A DNA stretch of 64,000 nt from Marinobacterium sp. xm-d-530. GTDB lineage: Bacteria > Pseudomonadota > Gammaproteobacteria > Pseudomonadales > Balneatricaceae. Shown piece by piece: positions 26,757-35,823 of the stretch. Position numbers and translations under genes: made by a program. The notes under the pieces were generated by a model. It did no database searches. It worked only from the letters and a program-made list of their open reading frames with translations, and was not told the origin of the DNA. Each line of letters opens with the position of its first letter. Position 1 is the first letter of the stretch. The stretch is from NCBI RefSeq assembly GCF_013283365.1, contig NZ_WBYM01000001.1, positions 372,001-436,000 of the forward strand. Reading direction: 5' to 3'.

Positions 26757-27188
26757 ATGCCAAGCAGTAATACTGAATCTTTTACTCACATTGCGCCATA
26801 CGACATCAAAGACTCAGAAGAGTACATGAACGATGCGCAGAAGGATCACTTCCGACTTATTCTTAAAGAGTGGAAGCGCGAACTGATGGAAGAGGTCGAT
26901 ATGACCATCAACCACCTTAAGGAAGAGGCTAGCAACTTTGCTGACCCTGCCGATCGTGCCAGCCAGGAAGAGGAGTTCAGCCTTGAACTTCGCACACGAG
27001 ATCGTGAGCGCAAGCTGATTCGCAAGATCGATAAAGCACTCGAGTCAATCGATGAAGACGATTTCGGCTATTGTGAAGCCTGCGGTGTAGAGATCGGTAT
27101 TCGCCGACTCGAAGCTCGACCAACGGCAACTCTCTGTATCGACTGCAAGACGCTTGCAGAGATAAAAGAAAAGCAGACAGGCAAATAA
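26757..27188 (+). CDS. dksA: RNA polymerase-binding transcription factor DksA
   Basis: The 143-residue protein has the DksA coiled coil with the acidic tip [11 protein letters not shown] (about 62-72) and a C4-type zinc finger, CEACG then CIDCK. DksA binds the secondary channel of RNA polymerase and works with ppGpp in the stringent response. It lies directly before gluQRS, the conserved dksA-gluQRS arrangement, and is closed by a strong terminator. Confidence 0.95.
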   Translation: MPSSNTESFTHIAPYDIKDSEEYMNDAQKDHFRLILKEWKRELMEEVDMTINHLKEEASNFADPADRASQEEEFSLELRTRDRERKLIRKIDKALESIDEDDFGYCEACGVEIGIRRLEARPTATLCIDCKTLAEIKEKQTGK

Positions 27189-27191
27189 TAG

Positions 27192-27217
27192 AAGCGCGGT
27201 TTGTACCGCGCTTTTTT
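27192..27217 (+). terminator. Intrinsic terminator after dksA
   Basis: Stem GCGCGG/CCGCGC with loop TTTGTA is followed by six T. It separates dksA from gluQRS, as in E. coli. Confidence 0.9.
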
Positions 27218-27237
27218 ATGTCCTTTATATTCATACA

Positions 27238-28107
27238 ATGAACTACATTGGTCGATTCGCCCCCTCTCCAACAGGCCCTCTTCACGAAGGCTCACTGCTA
27301 ACCGCGCTGGCCAGTTACCTAGAAGCTAAAAAGCATCATGGACTTTGGCTAGTCCGAATAGAGGATCTTGATCAACCACGCTGTCAGCAGGCGCATGAAA
27401 AGGCGATTCTTGAAGCGCTAGAAGCCTACGGTCTCCATTGGGATAAAACGGTCATGCGTCAAACTGACCGAATCGATCGCTACACTGATCTCTTTCAGTC
27501 GCTCATCGCTCAAGGGCAGGCATATCGCTGTGGTTGTAGCCGAACGGACTTAAAGAGTCGGCACGCCTTACCGCATTACGATCGGTACTGTTTGCTGCAC
27601 CCTGCCAATAAAGAGCCAACCGCAGTCCGATTTAAAGTGGAGCAATGTTCAGGGTTTGATGACCTCCTTCAAGGCTCTCAGCCGACTCCTTCAGAAGGGG
27701 TTGGTGATTTCATTCTCTACCGTCGTGATGGCATTGTTGCTTATCAGCTTGCCGTCGTACTGGATGACTATGAACAGGGAGTGACTGACATTGTTAGAGG
27801 GTCAGATCTGCTTGATGAAACGCATAAACAGCGAGCACTGCAGCTCACACAGGACTACCCTCTGCTGAAATATGCTCATTTGCCGTTGGTGTTAGCCGCT
27901 GATGGACAAAAACTATCGAAACAGACCTTTGCGTGCGCCTTGCCAACAGAACCATTGGAAATCATTAAACAACTTAAAAAGGCGATGGTTAGGCTTGGGC
28001 AGATTGATGAAAAGTGCGATATACCGAGCGATGTAGAGACTTTTATTCAGTTCGCACTAGACGTTTGGGATATACAAAAAGTTCCAAAAGTTATTAAAAA
28101 CAGCTAG
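27238..28107 (+). CDS. gluQ: Glutamyl-queuosine tRNA(Asp) synthetase
   Basis: The 289-residue protein is a shortened glutamyl-tRNA synthetase with the HIGH-type motif FAPSPTGPLHEGS (residues 7-19), a zinc-binding cysteine region (RCGCSRTDL, later RYCLL) and the KMSKS-type loop GQKLSKQ (about 223). It lacks the anticodon-binding domain, which marks GluQRS. The enzyme attaches glutamate to queuosine at position 34 of tRNA(Asp). It follows dksA. The cbrAB genes that often come next in Pseudomonas are absent here. Confidence 0.93.
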   Translation: MNYIGRFAPSPTGPLHEGSLLTALASYLEAKKHHGLWLVRIEDLDQPRCQQAHEKAILEALEAYGLHWDKTVMRQTDRIDRYTDLFQSLIAQGQAYRCGCSRTDLKSRHALPHYDRYCLLHPANKEPTAVRFKVEQCSGFDDLLQGSQPTPSEGVGDFILYRRDGIVAYQLAVVLDDYEQGVTDIVRGSDLLDETHKQRALQLTQDYPLLKYAHLPLVLAADGQKLSKQTFACALPTEPLEIIKQLKKAMVRLGQIDEKCDIPSDVETFIQFALDVWDIQKVPKVIKNS

Positions 28108-28153
28108 TTATTTAGACTTTGGTATGAAGTGTTAAATTTTTTTCACTTTAGAG

Positions 28154-28182
28154 TTGAATAGAGCTAATGGATTACCTATAGT
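28154..28182 (+). promoter_or_regulatory. Sigma-70-type promoter of the CrcZ-like RNA
   Basis: The -35 TTGAAT (28154-28159) and the -10 TATAGT (28177-28182) are 17 bases apart. Transcription would begin near 28189, just before the first CA-rich motif. A sigma-54 -24/-12 pair with correct spacing was not found. Confidence 0.6.
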
Positions 28183-28188
28183 TGCTCC

Positions 28189-28372
28189 ACAACAACAAGA
28201 AAGGACGGCGCAATACTTAGCTCAAATAAAAATAACAAGAGCAAAAGGTGCCGACGAAATACCTGCTCCGAATAAAAATAAAAATGGAGCATTACTCGAT
28301 CGTGAGGACTGTCACCGCAAGGGACAATAAAAATAACACCAAATTATTGGTGGCAGCCTCACGCTCGAACCC
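28189..28372 (+). ncRNA. CrcZ-like Hfq/Crc-sequestering RNA
   Basis: The 386-base gap between gluQRS and pcnB holds four clusters of the AAnAAnAA motif bound by Hfq/Crc: AACAACAAGAAA near 28190, AATAAAAATAACAA near 28227, AATAAAAATAAAAAT at 28270-28285 (in the loop of a GCTCC/GGAGC hairpin) and AATAAAAATAAC near 28326 (inside a CGTGAGG/CCTCACG stem, 28301-28307 with 28357-28363). In Pseudomonas CrcZ lies in this very position, upstream of pcnB, and relieves catabolite repression by titrating Hfq/Crc. The 3' end is not clear; the rest of the gap up to 28493 shows no other feature. Confidence 0.75.
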
Positions 28373-28493
28373 CCAAACGCAAATCCTACCCCTCTAAAAT
28401 TCATTTTATATAAGACATTTTCAGACCGGTTATTAATTCTTACTAACTACTGGTAGACTAGCGCCTTTGTATTTTGACTCGAACTGTTTTTAA

Positions 28494-29927
28494 ATGACTT
28501 CTCAAATTGTTCTGTTCCTTTTGGGCATTGCCGCGATTGCTGGCCTCTATTTTGCGCTTCGTACTAAAGCGGCACCGATCACTGAAGCCAATATTGAAAA
28601 CACCCAAGCGGATGATCTAGTCACAGCCATTTTGCCGGAAGGTGAACGTCGCGTTGTTCCCGAGTCGATCCATAACATTCCTCGCCACGCTCTGGATGAC
28701 AATGCCATGCGTGTCGTCTACCGTTTGCTTGATAACGGCTACGATGGCTATCTAGTCGGTGGCTGTGTACGCGATCTTCTGGTCGGCAAAAACCCTAAAG
28801 ATTTTGACGTTGCTACCTCCGCAACCCCTGAGCAAGCAGAACCCCTATTTAACCGTGCTCGACTTATTGGTCGCCGCTTCAAGATCGTCCACGTCCGTTT
28901 TGGTCGAGAGATCATCGAAGTCACCACTTTCCGTGCCGGACACGACAGCGTTTCAACCTCTAAGGATCAATCACGACAGGCCGCCTCTGGCATGCTGCTG
29001 CGTGATAATGTCTACGGCACGATCGAAGAGGATGCAAAGCGCCGCGACTTCTCGATTAACGCGCTCTACTACAACGTTGAAGACAACTCCGTTTACGACT
29101 TCGCTAATGGCTACCCAGATCTTCTGGAAAAACGCATTCGCATCATCGGCGATGCTGAAGAGCGCTACCGTGAAGACCCTGTTCGCATGCTGCGCGCCGC
29201 TCGCTTTGCTGCAAAACTGAGCTTTGATATCGACCCCGACACCGCCCAACCGATTCATAAACTGGGTGGCTTGATCAGCAAAGTCGCTCCTGCTCGCATG
29301 TTTGATGAAGTACTTAAGCTATTACAAACCGGCTACGGCGAAGCCTGCCTTCGCCAACTGCTCCGTTTTGATCTATTTAAGTACCTTCTACCGGCCACTG
29401 ATCGCATGTTAGGTAGCGATGAGTACCCAGTCGAGCAGCTCGTTAACAATGCGTTACGCAATACTGATCGCCGTCTTGCTCAGGATAAGAGCGTCAACCC
29501 CGCTTTTCTATTTGCAGCGATGCTTTGGTACCCGCTGGTGGATCGCATGCGTGATCTTGAAGGACATAAAGACCTACCGCCTCTACAGCGACTTCACGAG
29601 GCCGCTAATCAGATCCTAGGTGAACAGGTCCGAGCGACTGCCATTCCAAGACGTTTCTCCACGACGATTCGTGAAATCTGGGAGATGCAGCACCGTCTAA
29701 TGCGCCGCGATCGTGCCGATCAACTAATGGAGCACCCTCGCTTCCGTGCTGGCTACGATCTATTAGTGTTGCGTGAAGAGAGTGGTGAAGATCTTAACGG
29801 AATCAGTGGTTGGTGGACCGAATACCAGAACAGCCAACCCAATGCTCGTCCTCAGATACCCGCTGAAGAGCGCCGCAAACGCTCTCGCCGTCGCCGTCCT
29901 AATCGTAAGCCAAAAGAGCAGTCATAA
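28494..29927 (+). CDS. pcnB: Poly(A) polymerase I
   Basis: The 477-residue class II nucleotidyltransferase has the signature LVGGCVRDLLVGKNPKDFDVAT (from about residue 88) with the two catalytic aspartates, RRDFSINALYY and the RNA-binding RYREDPVRMLRAARF. It adds 3' A-tails that promote RNA decay. The basic tail (RRKRSRRRRPNRKPKE) is typical. Unusually, the N-terminus begins with a hydrophobic stretch (IVLFLLGIAAIAGLYFAL, residues 5-22) that looks like a membrane anchor. The folK gene follows after one base. Confidence 0.93.
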   Translation: MTSQIVLFLLGIAAIAGLYFALRTKAAPITEANIENTQADDLVTAILPEGERRVVPESIHNIPRHALDDNAMRVVYRLLDNGYDGYLVGGCVRDLLVGKNPKDFDVATSATPEQAEPLFNRARLIGRRFKIVHVRFGREIIEVTTFRAGHDSVSTSKDQSRQAASGMLLRDNVYGTIEEDAKRRDFSINALYYNVEDNSVYDFANGYPDLLEKRIRIIGDAEERYREDPVRMLRAARFAAKLSFDIDPDTAQPIHKLGGLISKVAPARMFDEVLKLLQTGYGEACLRQLLRFDLFKYLLPATDRMLGSDEYPVEQLVNNALRNTDRRLAQDKSVNPAFLFAAMLWYPLVDRMRDLEGHKDLPPLQRLHEAANQILGEQVRATAIPRRFSTTIREIWEMQHRLMRRDRADQLMEHPRFRAGYDLLVLREESGEDLNGISGWWTEYQNSQPNARPQIPAEERRKRSRRRRPNRKPKEQS

Positions 29928-29928
29928 G

Positions 29929-30411
29929 ATGATTCGCGCCTATATTGGATTGGGCAGCAATTTAGAGAATCCTCTACAGCAGGTGGCTGACGCTCTGCGA
30001 GAACTTCAGGCGATTCCCAACTCTAAGCTAGTAGAGCACTCCAGACTCTATCGCTCCGACCCAGTGGGTCCTCCTGGACAACCCGACTACATCAATGCGG
30101 CTGCTTGCCTCGAGACAAGCTTAGAAGCTGAACAACTGTTGGATGAACTGCAAGCGATAGAGCAGTCCCATGATCGTGTTCGAGTGCAACACTGGGGGCC
30201 GAGAACCTTAGATCTGGATATTTTACTCTTTGGTGATCAAGTCATTAACACTGAGCGACTTACTGTACCCCACGCTTTTATGCGTGAGAGAAGCTTTGTC
30301 CTCTACCCTCTCGCTGAGATTGAACCCAATTTAGTGCTACCAAATGGTGATCACCTAAGCGAAATTTTGCTGGAATGTCCTATGGGCACACTGGAACCAA
30401 TCGCACTATAA
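29929..30411 (+). CDS. folK: 6-hydroxymethyl-dihydropterin pyrophosphokinase
   Basis: The 160-residue HPPK starts at 29929 (MIRAYIGLGSNLENP); an upstream in-frame start lies inside pcnB and is rejected. Visible motifs are GLGSN near the N-terminus and GPRTLDLDILLFGD, the ATP/magnesium site. It makes the activated pterin for FolP, which is encoded at 46580-47449. The gene order pcnB-folK-panB-panC is conserved in gammaproteobacteria. Confidence 0.95.
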   Translation: MIRAYIGLGSNLENPLQQVADALRELQAIPNSKLVEHSRLYRSDPVGPPGQPDYINAAACLETSLEAEQLLDELQAIEQSHDRVRVQHWGPRTLDLDILLFGDQVINTERLTVPHAFMRERSFVLYPLAEIEPNLVLPNGDHLSEILLECPMGTLEPIAL

Positions 30412-30446
30412 TAGTGCGCATCTTATCGAATAGAGAGACTGATTAA

Positions 30447-31241
30447 ATGAGCACACCAAGCCTGCACCGTTTAATTGAGAAAAAACAGGCGGGAGAGAAG
30501 TTTGCGGTTCTAACTGCTTACGATGCAACCTTCGCCCATGTCGCCAGCAGTGCTGGCGTAGACCTGATACTGGTCGGTGATTCATTGGGCATGGTTCTGC
30601 AAGGTGAATCCAGCACACTGCCGGTAACGGTTGACGATATGGCCTACCACACTCGCGCGGTGGCTATGGGCAACCAAGGGTCGCTGATCGTGTCTGACCT
30701 GCCCTTTATGAGCTACTCAAACACTCAGCAAGCGGAAGAGAGTGCCGCAAAACTGATGCGTGCAGGTGCTCACATAGTCAAATTGGAAGGCGGTGCTTGG
30801 TTAACTGACACCATTTCAGCACTCAGCCGCCAAGGCGTACCTGTCTGCGCACACCTAGGTTTAACACCACAATCGGTCAATAAATTGGGTGGATACAAGG
30901 TACAGGGACGCGACAATCATGCTGCGACGTTGATGCTTGAGGACGCTCAGCGCTTACAGGACGCAGGCGCAGATATGCTGGTGTTAGAGTGTGTGCCAAC
31001 CCTACTGGCCTGTGAAATCACTAAAAACCTCGACATCCCAGTGATTGGCATCGGTGCAGGTAATCTTACCGATGCTCAAGTGCTTGTAATGCATGATCTG
31101 CTAGGTATTACACCTGGACGGCGTCCCAAATTCGTTAAAAACTTTATGGAAGGTGCTGGCTCGATCCAAGAGGCGATTGAACAGTACGTTGCCGACGTTA
31201 AAAGCGGCACATTCCCTGGCCCAGAGCACAGTTTCGAATAA
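30447..31241 (+). CDS. panB: 3-methyl-2-oxobutanoate hydroxymethyltransferase
   Basis: The 264-residue PanB carries [25 protein letters not shown] with metal-binding Asp, KLEGG, and GIGAG near the C-terminus. It makes ketopantoate from 2-oxoisovalerate and methylene-tetrahydrofolate, the first committed step to pantothenate and CoA. It is three bases ahead of panC, so the two form an operon with folK and pcnB upstream. Confidence 0.95.
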   Translation: MSTPSLHRLIEKKQAGEKFAVLTAYDATFAHVASSAGVDLILVGDSLGMVLQGESSTLPVTVDDMAYHTRAVAMGNQGSLIVSDLPFMSYSNTQQAEESAAKLMRAGAHIVKLEGGAWLTDTISALSRQGVPVCAHLGLTPQSVNKLGGYKVQGRDNHAATLMLEDAQRLQDAGADMLVLECVPTLLACEITKNLDIPVIGIGAGNLTDAQVLVMHDLLGITPGRRPKFVKNFMEGAGSIQEAIEQYVADVKSGTFPGPEHSFE

Positions 31242-31244
31242 TCT

Positions 31245-32093
31245 ATGAAAACCGTTACGACCATTGCCGAGCTTCGAGCTGCGGTCACTGCAGCACGTGC
31301 TGCAGGTAAAAAAATCGGCTTCGTGCCGACCATGGGCAACCTTCATCAAGGTCACTTAAATCTTTTGATTCGGGCTCGCGAGCTTTCAGACTTTGTTGTC
31401 TCATCGATCTTCGTTAACCCGTTACAGTTTAATAACGCTGACGACTTGGAACGATACCCGCGCACCCTTGAAGAGGATCAGGCAAGTCTGAAAGAGTTTG
31501 GCTGTGATCTGCTGTTTGCGCCAGCTGAGGCTGAGGTCTACCCAAAGGGTCGTGATTCACAGACCTTTGTTGAAGTACCAGAAGTCTCTAATCTTTACTG
31601 CGGTGCTAGCCGCCCCGGACACTTCCGCGGTGTCACGACCATCGTCAACAAACTGTTTAATTTGGTCCAACCTGACCTAGCGGTATTTGGTCGGAAAGAC
31701 TTTCAACAGCTGCACGTGATCCGCCGTATGGTCGATGATCTATCGATGCCCATTGAGATTGTTGGGGAAGAGACAGCCCGTGCTGAATCAGGTTTAGCCC
31801 TGAGCTCTCGTAACGGTTATCTAACCGACAGCGAACTGGCTGCAGCGCCAGCGCTCTACCAGCAACTGAGCCAAATCCGTGATCAGGTTCAAGCGGGTAG
31901 CAATGAGTTTGCAGTGCTACAGGTCAAAGCGAGTGAAGCACTAGAAGAGGCAGGGTTCCGTCGTGATTACGTGCATATCGTTAATCGCAATACGCTTCAG
32001 CCGGCGACACCGGATGACACTCAATTGGTGATTTTAGCGGCCGCCTATTTGGGTCACGCTCGTCTAATTGATAATCTGGAGTTCGATCGCTAA
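31245..32093 (+). CDS. panC: Pantothenate synthetase
   Basis: The 282-residue enzyme shows [13 protein letters not shown] (the HIGH-like ATP motif), FGRKDFQQL and SSRNGYL. It condenses pantoate with beta-alanine using ATP. It ends with a four-base overlap, tail to tail, with the PTPS-like gene on the other strand. Confidence 0.95.
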   Translation: MKTVTTIAELRAAVTAARAAGKKIGFVPTMGNLHQGHLNLLIRARELSDFVVSSIFVNPLQFNNADDLERYPRTLEEDQASLKEFGCDLLFAPAEAEVYPKGRDSQTFVEVPEVSNLYCGASRPGHFRGVTTIVNKLFNLVQPDLAVFGRKDFQQLHVIRRMVDDLSMPIEIVGEETARAESGLALSSRNGYLTDSELAAAPALYQQLSQIRDQVQAGSNEFAVLQVKASEALEEAGFRRDYVHIVNRNTLQPATPDDTQLVILAAAYLGHARLIDNLEFDR

Positions 32094-32923
32094 GCCGTTG
32101 CGATCGAACCCTTACCAATCCCCTCAAACGCACGCACTTCAATCTGTTTGCCAGGTAGGGTTGCAGCAATGGTTTGCGCCAGGTGATTGGCGATCAACTC
32201 CACGGTAGATTCCGTGTCGATCATGTAGACCACTGAGGTAGGAAGCGTTAGGCTGAATGTCCCCTGGGGTGCTTGGTAGGCAAAATCGACAGACTGTTCA
32301 GTGCGACTGACAACGTGATCTTCTGCCCCTATGTAGATATCTTCAAAGCGCTTTGCCCACTGCGCTTCAAGTGCTAGATCACGCTCACCATCAACTAGAA
32401 TGTGGATTCTTGAGCGGTGTCCATGAGCGATACGTTGGCAGTTACCCTCATGCTTCTGTAGACCGTGTGTGTAATGGTAGTAGGCACCGTCAATCACTTC
32501 CGGGTATAGGGTCACTTTGATACCACTGACCGTTGGAAAGATCGCAGCCAACTCCTGTTCACACCAACGAGCGACGGGTTCAGGCTCTACCGCATCCACA
32601 GGAAGGATCTCAAACGCTTGATGTGGCGCGCTGCATCTAAGTGTCTCACCCGATGGGTAGTGCCACTCCACAGTCGTGTTCTGTTCGGCTGAAGTCACCT
32701 TTAGGTTAGGTGTCTTATCAGCAATCACTAACGAGTGATCTAAGCCTGCATCAAACCACTGTTTCACGCGCTTTTTAACGATGCCAAAATCGACAATCAT
32801 CCCCTCATCATTTAATTGGCCGTCCAGCTCTAAACGGACAGCCCAGGACTCACCCACAAGACCGCGTTGTGCGTCCAGATAGGTAAAATCAACATGGGTA
32901 AGATCATCAACAAATAGCTTCAC
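32090..32923 (-). CDS. 6-pyruvoyl-tetrahydropterin synthase (QueD)-like protein, double length
   Basis: The 277-residue protein is about twice the usual QueD length (about 120). Both halves have T-fold-like features: [14 protein letters not shown] near the start, with [24 protein letters not shown], and in the second half [12 protein letters not shown] (a H-x-H zinc-like site), [11 protein letters not shown] and a [14 protein letters not shown] helix. It therefore looks like a fused or duplicated PTPS/QueD unit. The catalytic role is unknown; a pterin or deazapurine precursor is likely. Confidence 0.75.
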   Translation of the reverse strand: MKLFVDDLTHVDFTYLDAQRGLVGESWAVRLELDGQLNDEGMIVDFGIVKKRVKQWFDAGLDHSLVIADKTPNLKVTSAEQNTTVEWHYPSGETLRCSAPHQAFEILPVDAVEPEPVARWCEQELAAIFPTVSGIKVTLYPEVIDGAYYHYTHGLQKHEGNCQRIAHGHRSRIHILVDGERDLALEAQWAKRFEDIYIGAEDHVVSRTEQSVDFAYQAPQGTFSLTLPTSVVYMIDTESTVELIANHLAQTIAATLPGKQIEVRAFEGIGKGSIATA

Positions 32924-33045
32924 ACACGACTCCTAACAGTTTGTGCTGCTATTTTAGCGAATCGGGATAAGAAATCACCTGATTGTTCGCAGCCACTGGC
33001 TGCTCCGGTATAATGCAAAAATCTTAATTCAGGTGAACCCTTCCT

Positions 33046-33744
33046 ATGCGACTCGATAAGTACCTTGCTCAATCCACCGGTTTCTCTCGTAAAGAGGTGA
33101 AGCGCATGCTGCACGCTGAAGAGGTACGAGTGAATGGCGAACTCGAAAAGAACCCCGCACGCAAAGTGGCTGAAGAGGATGAAGTCATTCTGGACGGCTA
33201 CGAAATTGAAGCCCCGCGTGATCGCTACATCATGCTTAATAAACCCCTGGGTTACGTCTGCTCACACGACGAAGGGGATCATGCATCGGTGTTGGGTCTA
33301 ATCGAGCTGCCCCGTGTTGATAACCTAACCATTGCCGGTCGGTTAGATGTTGATACAACAGGGTTAGTACTGCTCAGTGATAACGGGCAGTGGTGTCACC
33401 GTATCACCTCGCCACGTCATAAGCTGGGTAAGATCTATGAAGCGACCTTGGCAGACCCGATTGATGAGAGCTACATCGAGAAATTCGAGCGCGGTATTCA
33501 GCTTAATGGTGAGAAAGAGCTCACTAAACCGGCAAAATTAGAGATTCTCTCTGAGCAGGTAGCCAGAGTGGAGCTGTTCGAAGGACGCTACCACCAAGTA
33601 AAGCGCATGTTCGCAGCACTGGGTAACAAAGTAGAAGAGCTGCATCGCGAATCGATTGGACCGATCGCACTGGATGATGATCTCTATGAGGGTGAGTGGC
33701 GAGAGCTCACTGACGACGAGGTAGCCAGCATCTTTAATGGCTAA
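33046..33744 (+). CDS. rsuA: 16S rRNA pseudouridine synthase RsuA-type
   Basis: The 232-residue protein has an N-terminal S4 RNA-binding domain (MRLDKYLAQSTGFSRKEVKRML) and the RsuA-family catalytic motif GRLDVDTTGLVLLSDNG with the active Asp near residue 103, plus GRYHQVKRMF. Length and order fit RsuA, which makes pseudouridine 516 in 16S rRNA. RluE/F-type homologues are longer or lack this spacing. It overlaps the next methyltransferase gene by eight bases. Confidence 0.88.
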   Translation: MRLDKYLAQSTGFSRKEVKRMLHAEEVRVNGELEKNPARKVAEEDEVILDGYEIEAPRDRYIMLNKPLGYVCSHDEGDHASVLGLIELPRVDNLTIAGRLDVDTTGLVLLSDNGQWCHRITSPRHKLGKIYEATLADPIDESYIEKFERGIQLNGEKELTKPAKLEILSEQVARVELFEGRYHQVKRMFAALGNKVEELHRESIGPIALDDDLYEGEWRELTDDEVASIFNG

Positions 33745-34771
33745 CTTCGAATCGCTCATCAATCAGGAGATTCAAGCCAATCCAAACGGCCTTCTGATTG
33801 TTGATGAAAACCTCAACCCAAAAACAGTTCAAGCCGCCTCCGGTTGGCAGGCTCTGACCAACCGCTTTGATCAGCAACAAGCACTTTGCGCTCAAGGCTG
33901 GCAATGCTCACTCTCTGATTTTGAGTGGCCTACAGACTTAACCACTGATCTTATTCTGTATCGCATCAGCAAAGAGAAGGCGGTTGTTAATCATCTCATC
34001 AATTTGGCAGCAGAGCAGTTAAAGTCCGGTGCTCGCCTAATCTTGTTGGGTGATAAATCAGAAGGGATAAAAAGCTACGCCAAAAATGGCCAAAAATGCC
34101 TAAACGGTGATCGCTCTGAGGTTAAATTGGGCGGCGATAGCTGGAGGGTCGAACTCACAGTAGGCCAGGCAACAGGCACACCGTTAGATGATCAAGACTA
34201 TCATCAAGTCCGAGAGGTTTCCAAAGTAAGTGAATACTCACTACTATCAAAGCCCGGTGTATATGGTTGGAAAAAAATCGACCAAGGTAGCCAGCAGCTG
34301 ATTGAGCGCCTACCTTATATCCTCAATCGTCAGCTACCGATTGGAGCCGATCGTGTGTTAGACCTGGGCTGTGGATCAGGTTATCTTACTCTCGCTTCCT
34401 GTAGCCAAGCATCTTTCATCACAGCGACTGACAATAACGCAGCAGCAATCAAAGCGACGCAAGCAACCTTGGCAGCAGCGAACTTTCAGGCTGAAGTTTG
34501 CTTAACCAATGCCGGTGAAGAGTTGGCCTCTGAGTACGATCTGATACTATGTAACCCGCCCTTTCATAGTGGTTTTGGGATCGATTACGATTTAACTGAC
34601 CGCTTTTCGAGAAATGCCGCTAGACTGTTAGCAGCAGAGGGGAAAGCCTGTTTCGTCGTGAACCAGCATGTACCACTGAAACGTATCGCATCAAGCTACT
34701 TCGAGTCTGTCGAGCTTGACCAAGATACAGGACATTTTTGCACCTATTTACTGACTAAGCCTAAGCGCTAG
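33737..34771 (+). CDS. RsmC/RlmG-type rRNA guanine-N2 methyltransferase
   Basis: The 344-residue protein has a poorly conserved N-terminal half that resembles the duplicated domain of RsmC and a C-terminal SAM-dependent methyltransferase domain with DLGCGSGYLTLAS (about 206) and the catalytic LCNPPFHSGF. NPPF enzymes of this length methylate N2 of guanine in rRNA (RsmC at G1207 of 16S, RlmG in 23S). The pairing with rsuA, also a 16S enzyme, slightly favours RsmC. Confidence 0.8.
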   Translation: MANFESLINQEIQANPNGLLIVDENLNPKTVQAASGWQALTNRFDQQQALCAQGWQCSLSDFEWPTDLTTDLILYRISKEKAVVNHLINLAAEQLKSGARLILLGDKSEGIKSYAKNGQKCLNGDRSEVKLGGDSWRVELTVGQATGTPLDDQDYHQVREVSKVSEYSLLSKPGVYGWKKIDQGSQQLIERLPYILNRQLPIGADRVLDLGCGSGYLTLASCSQASFITATDNNAAAIKATQATLAAANFQAEVCLTNAGEELASEYDLILCNPPFHSGFGIDYDLTDRFSRNAARLLAAEGKACFVVNQHVPLKRIASSYFESVELDQDTGHFCTYLLTKPKR

Positions 34772-34777
34772 AGTTTT

Positions 34778-35461
34778 ATGACTAAAGATTATCTACAACA
34801 ATCGTTTTTCTTCTTCCGTTCCAACTTCAGTGCTCTATTGAGCATTCAACTGCCGTTTCTGATCATTCTGATGATCATCCAGATGAGCACTATTTCCGGA
34901 GTGGATGAGTCGAGCAACATGCAGGCACAGCTGATTCTGCTAACCGGTATGGACATGCTGTTTGTTCCTATCTACCTAGCGGCGACCATCTTCTATATGC
35001 AAGCCGTCATCGATGGAGGTTCGATCACAACCACGCAAAGCTGGTTTATGGCATTCCGCTGCTGGGGCAGACTATTTTTAACCTTCGTGCTTTCGGCATT
35101 GGTAACAGCACTGGGACTCATGTTGCTGATCGCCCCCGGTATCTATATAGCCGTTCGCTTAGCCCTGGCTAACGCCATCTGTGTCATTGAAGGTAAAGGG
35201 CCAATCGACTCGATGAAAGAGAGCTGGGAAGGCACTGACGGCCTGTTCTGGACCATGTTCAAAGGTCTGGCTCTGATCTTTGGTGGCCTGTTCATTCTAG
35301 AGGTGATCCTATCGCCGATGGTCGATCCAAGCAGCATGATCTCGATGCTGATCTCAGTCACCCTAGACTTCCTAAATGTCCTAGGCACCATCTACGCCTA
35401 TCGCGTCTACCGCGCATGGCGTGACAAAGAACCGGTTGAGGATGAACCTTCGGTTCTTTAA
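34778..35461 (+). CDS. YciC-like multi-pass membrane protein
   Basis: The 227-residue protein has about six hydrophobic helices and no signal peptide; the N-terminal pattern (QQSFFFFRSNFSALLSIQLPF) and the internal LMLLIAPGIYIAVRLALANAICVIEGKGP are those of the YciC/UPF0259 or glycerophosphoryl-diester-like membrane family. Function is unknown. It is six bases behind the methyltransferase gene and ends at the repeat-rich gap before pnp. Confidence 0.65.
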   Translation: MTKDYLQQSFFFFRSNFSALLSIQLPFLIILMIIQMSTISGVDESSNMQAQLILLTGMDMLFVPIYLAATIFYMQAVIDGGSITTTQSWFMAFRCWGRLFLTFVLSALVTALGLMLLIAPGIYIAVRLALANAICVIEGKGPIDSMKESWEGTDGLFWTMFKGLALIFGGLFILEVILSPMVDPSSMISMLISVTLDFLNVLGTIYAYRVYRAWRDKEPVEDEPSVL

Positions 35462-35476
35462 TGGTGTTGGAGCATC

Positions 35477-35805
35477 TTTTCGCGGTTTGCCCTTCGGGGC
35501 AATTCGCTCCTACAGTAGGACTCCGTTGCGGGCTTATCGCGAAGTCCTATTGTAGGAGGGAATTCAGCTCTGCTGAAACCCCGATCGATTTCAACAGCGG
35601 GTAACAGGCTGAAGGCCAGTCACCATACTTCGTAGGAAGATCAGCGCTCCAGTGACTGGCTTTAGCCTGTCATCTGCTTTCTTAGCGTTTTCCAGAAAAG
35701 GAGTAAAGCCTACCTGCGGATGACAGGCTGAAGGCCAGTCACCGCAAAGATCGCCACATCTTCGATATGGAACCAACAAAAAACCGCCATAAAGGCGGTT
35801 TTTTT
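35477..35805. repeat. REP-type repeat element, copy 1 (with terminator)
   Basis: The 362-base gap between the YciC-like gene and pnp contains no gene. It holds palindromic units of the Pseudomonas REP type (CTCCTACAGTAGGACT, GTAGGAG-GAATT arms, hairpin TTGCCC/GGGCAA) and three copies, in both orientations, of GACAGGCTGAAGGCCAGTCAC. Nearly the whole element is repeated in inverted orientation at 53727-53936; this copy has about 115 extra bases (about 35600-35720). The right end is the bidirectional terminator. Confidence 0.85.
35777..35805. terminator. Bidirectional terminator between the YciC-like gene and pnp
   Basis: Hairpin AAACCGCC/GGCGGTTT with loop ATAAA has T-runs on both strands. It would end the plus-strand rsuA-yciC transcript and pnp on the minus strand. 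Confidence 0.88.
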
Positions 35806-35823
35806 AGTGCGAATCAGCAGTGA

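Noticed and set aside
26586-26789. N-terminal extension of the aminotransferase
   Set aside because: The extra 68 residues cover the dksA promoter region, have no family similarity, and a strong ribosome site marks the start at 26585.
28160-28190. Sigma-54 promoter for the CrcZ-like RNA
   Set aside because: GG and GC elements are present but 13 bases apart instead of 10; the sigma-70 boxes fit better.
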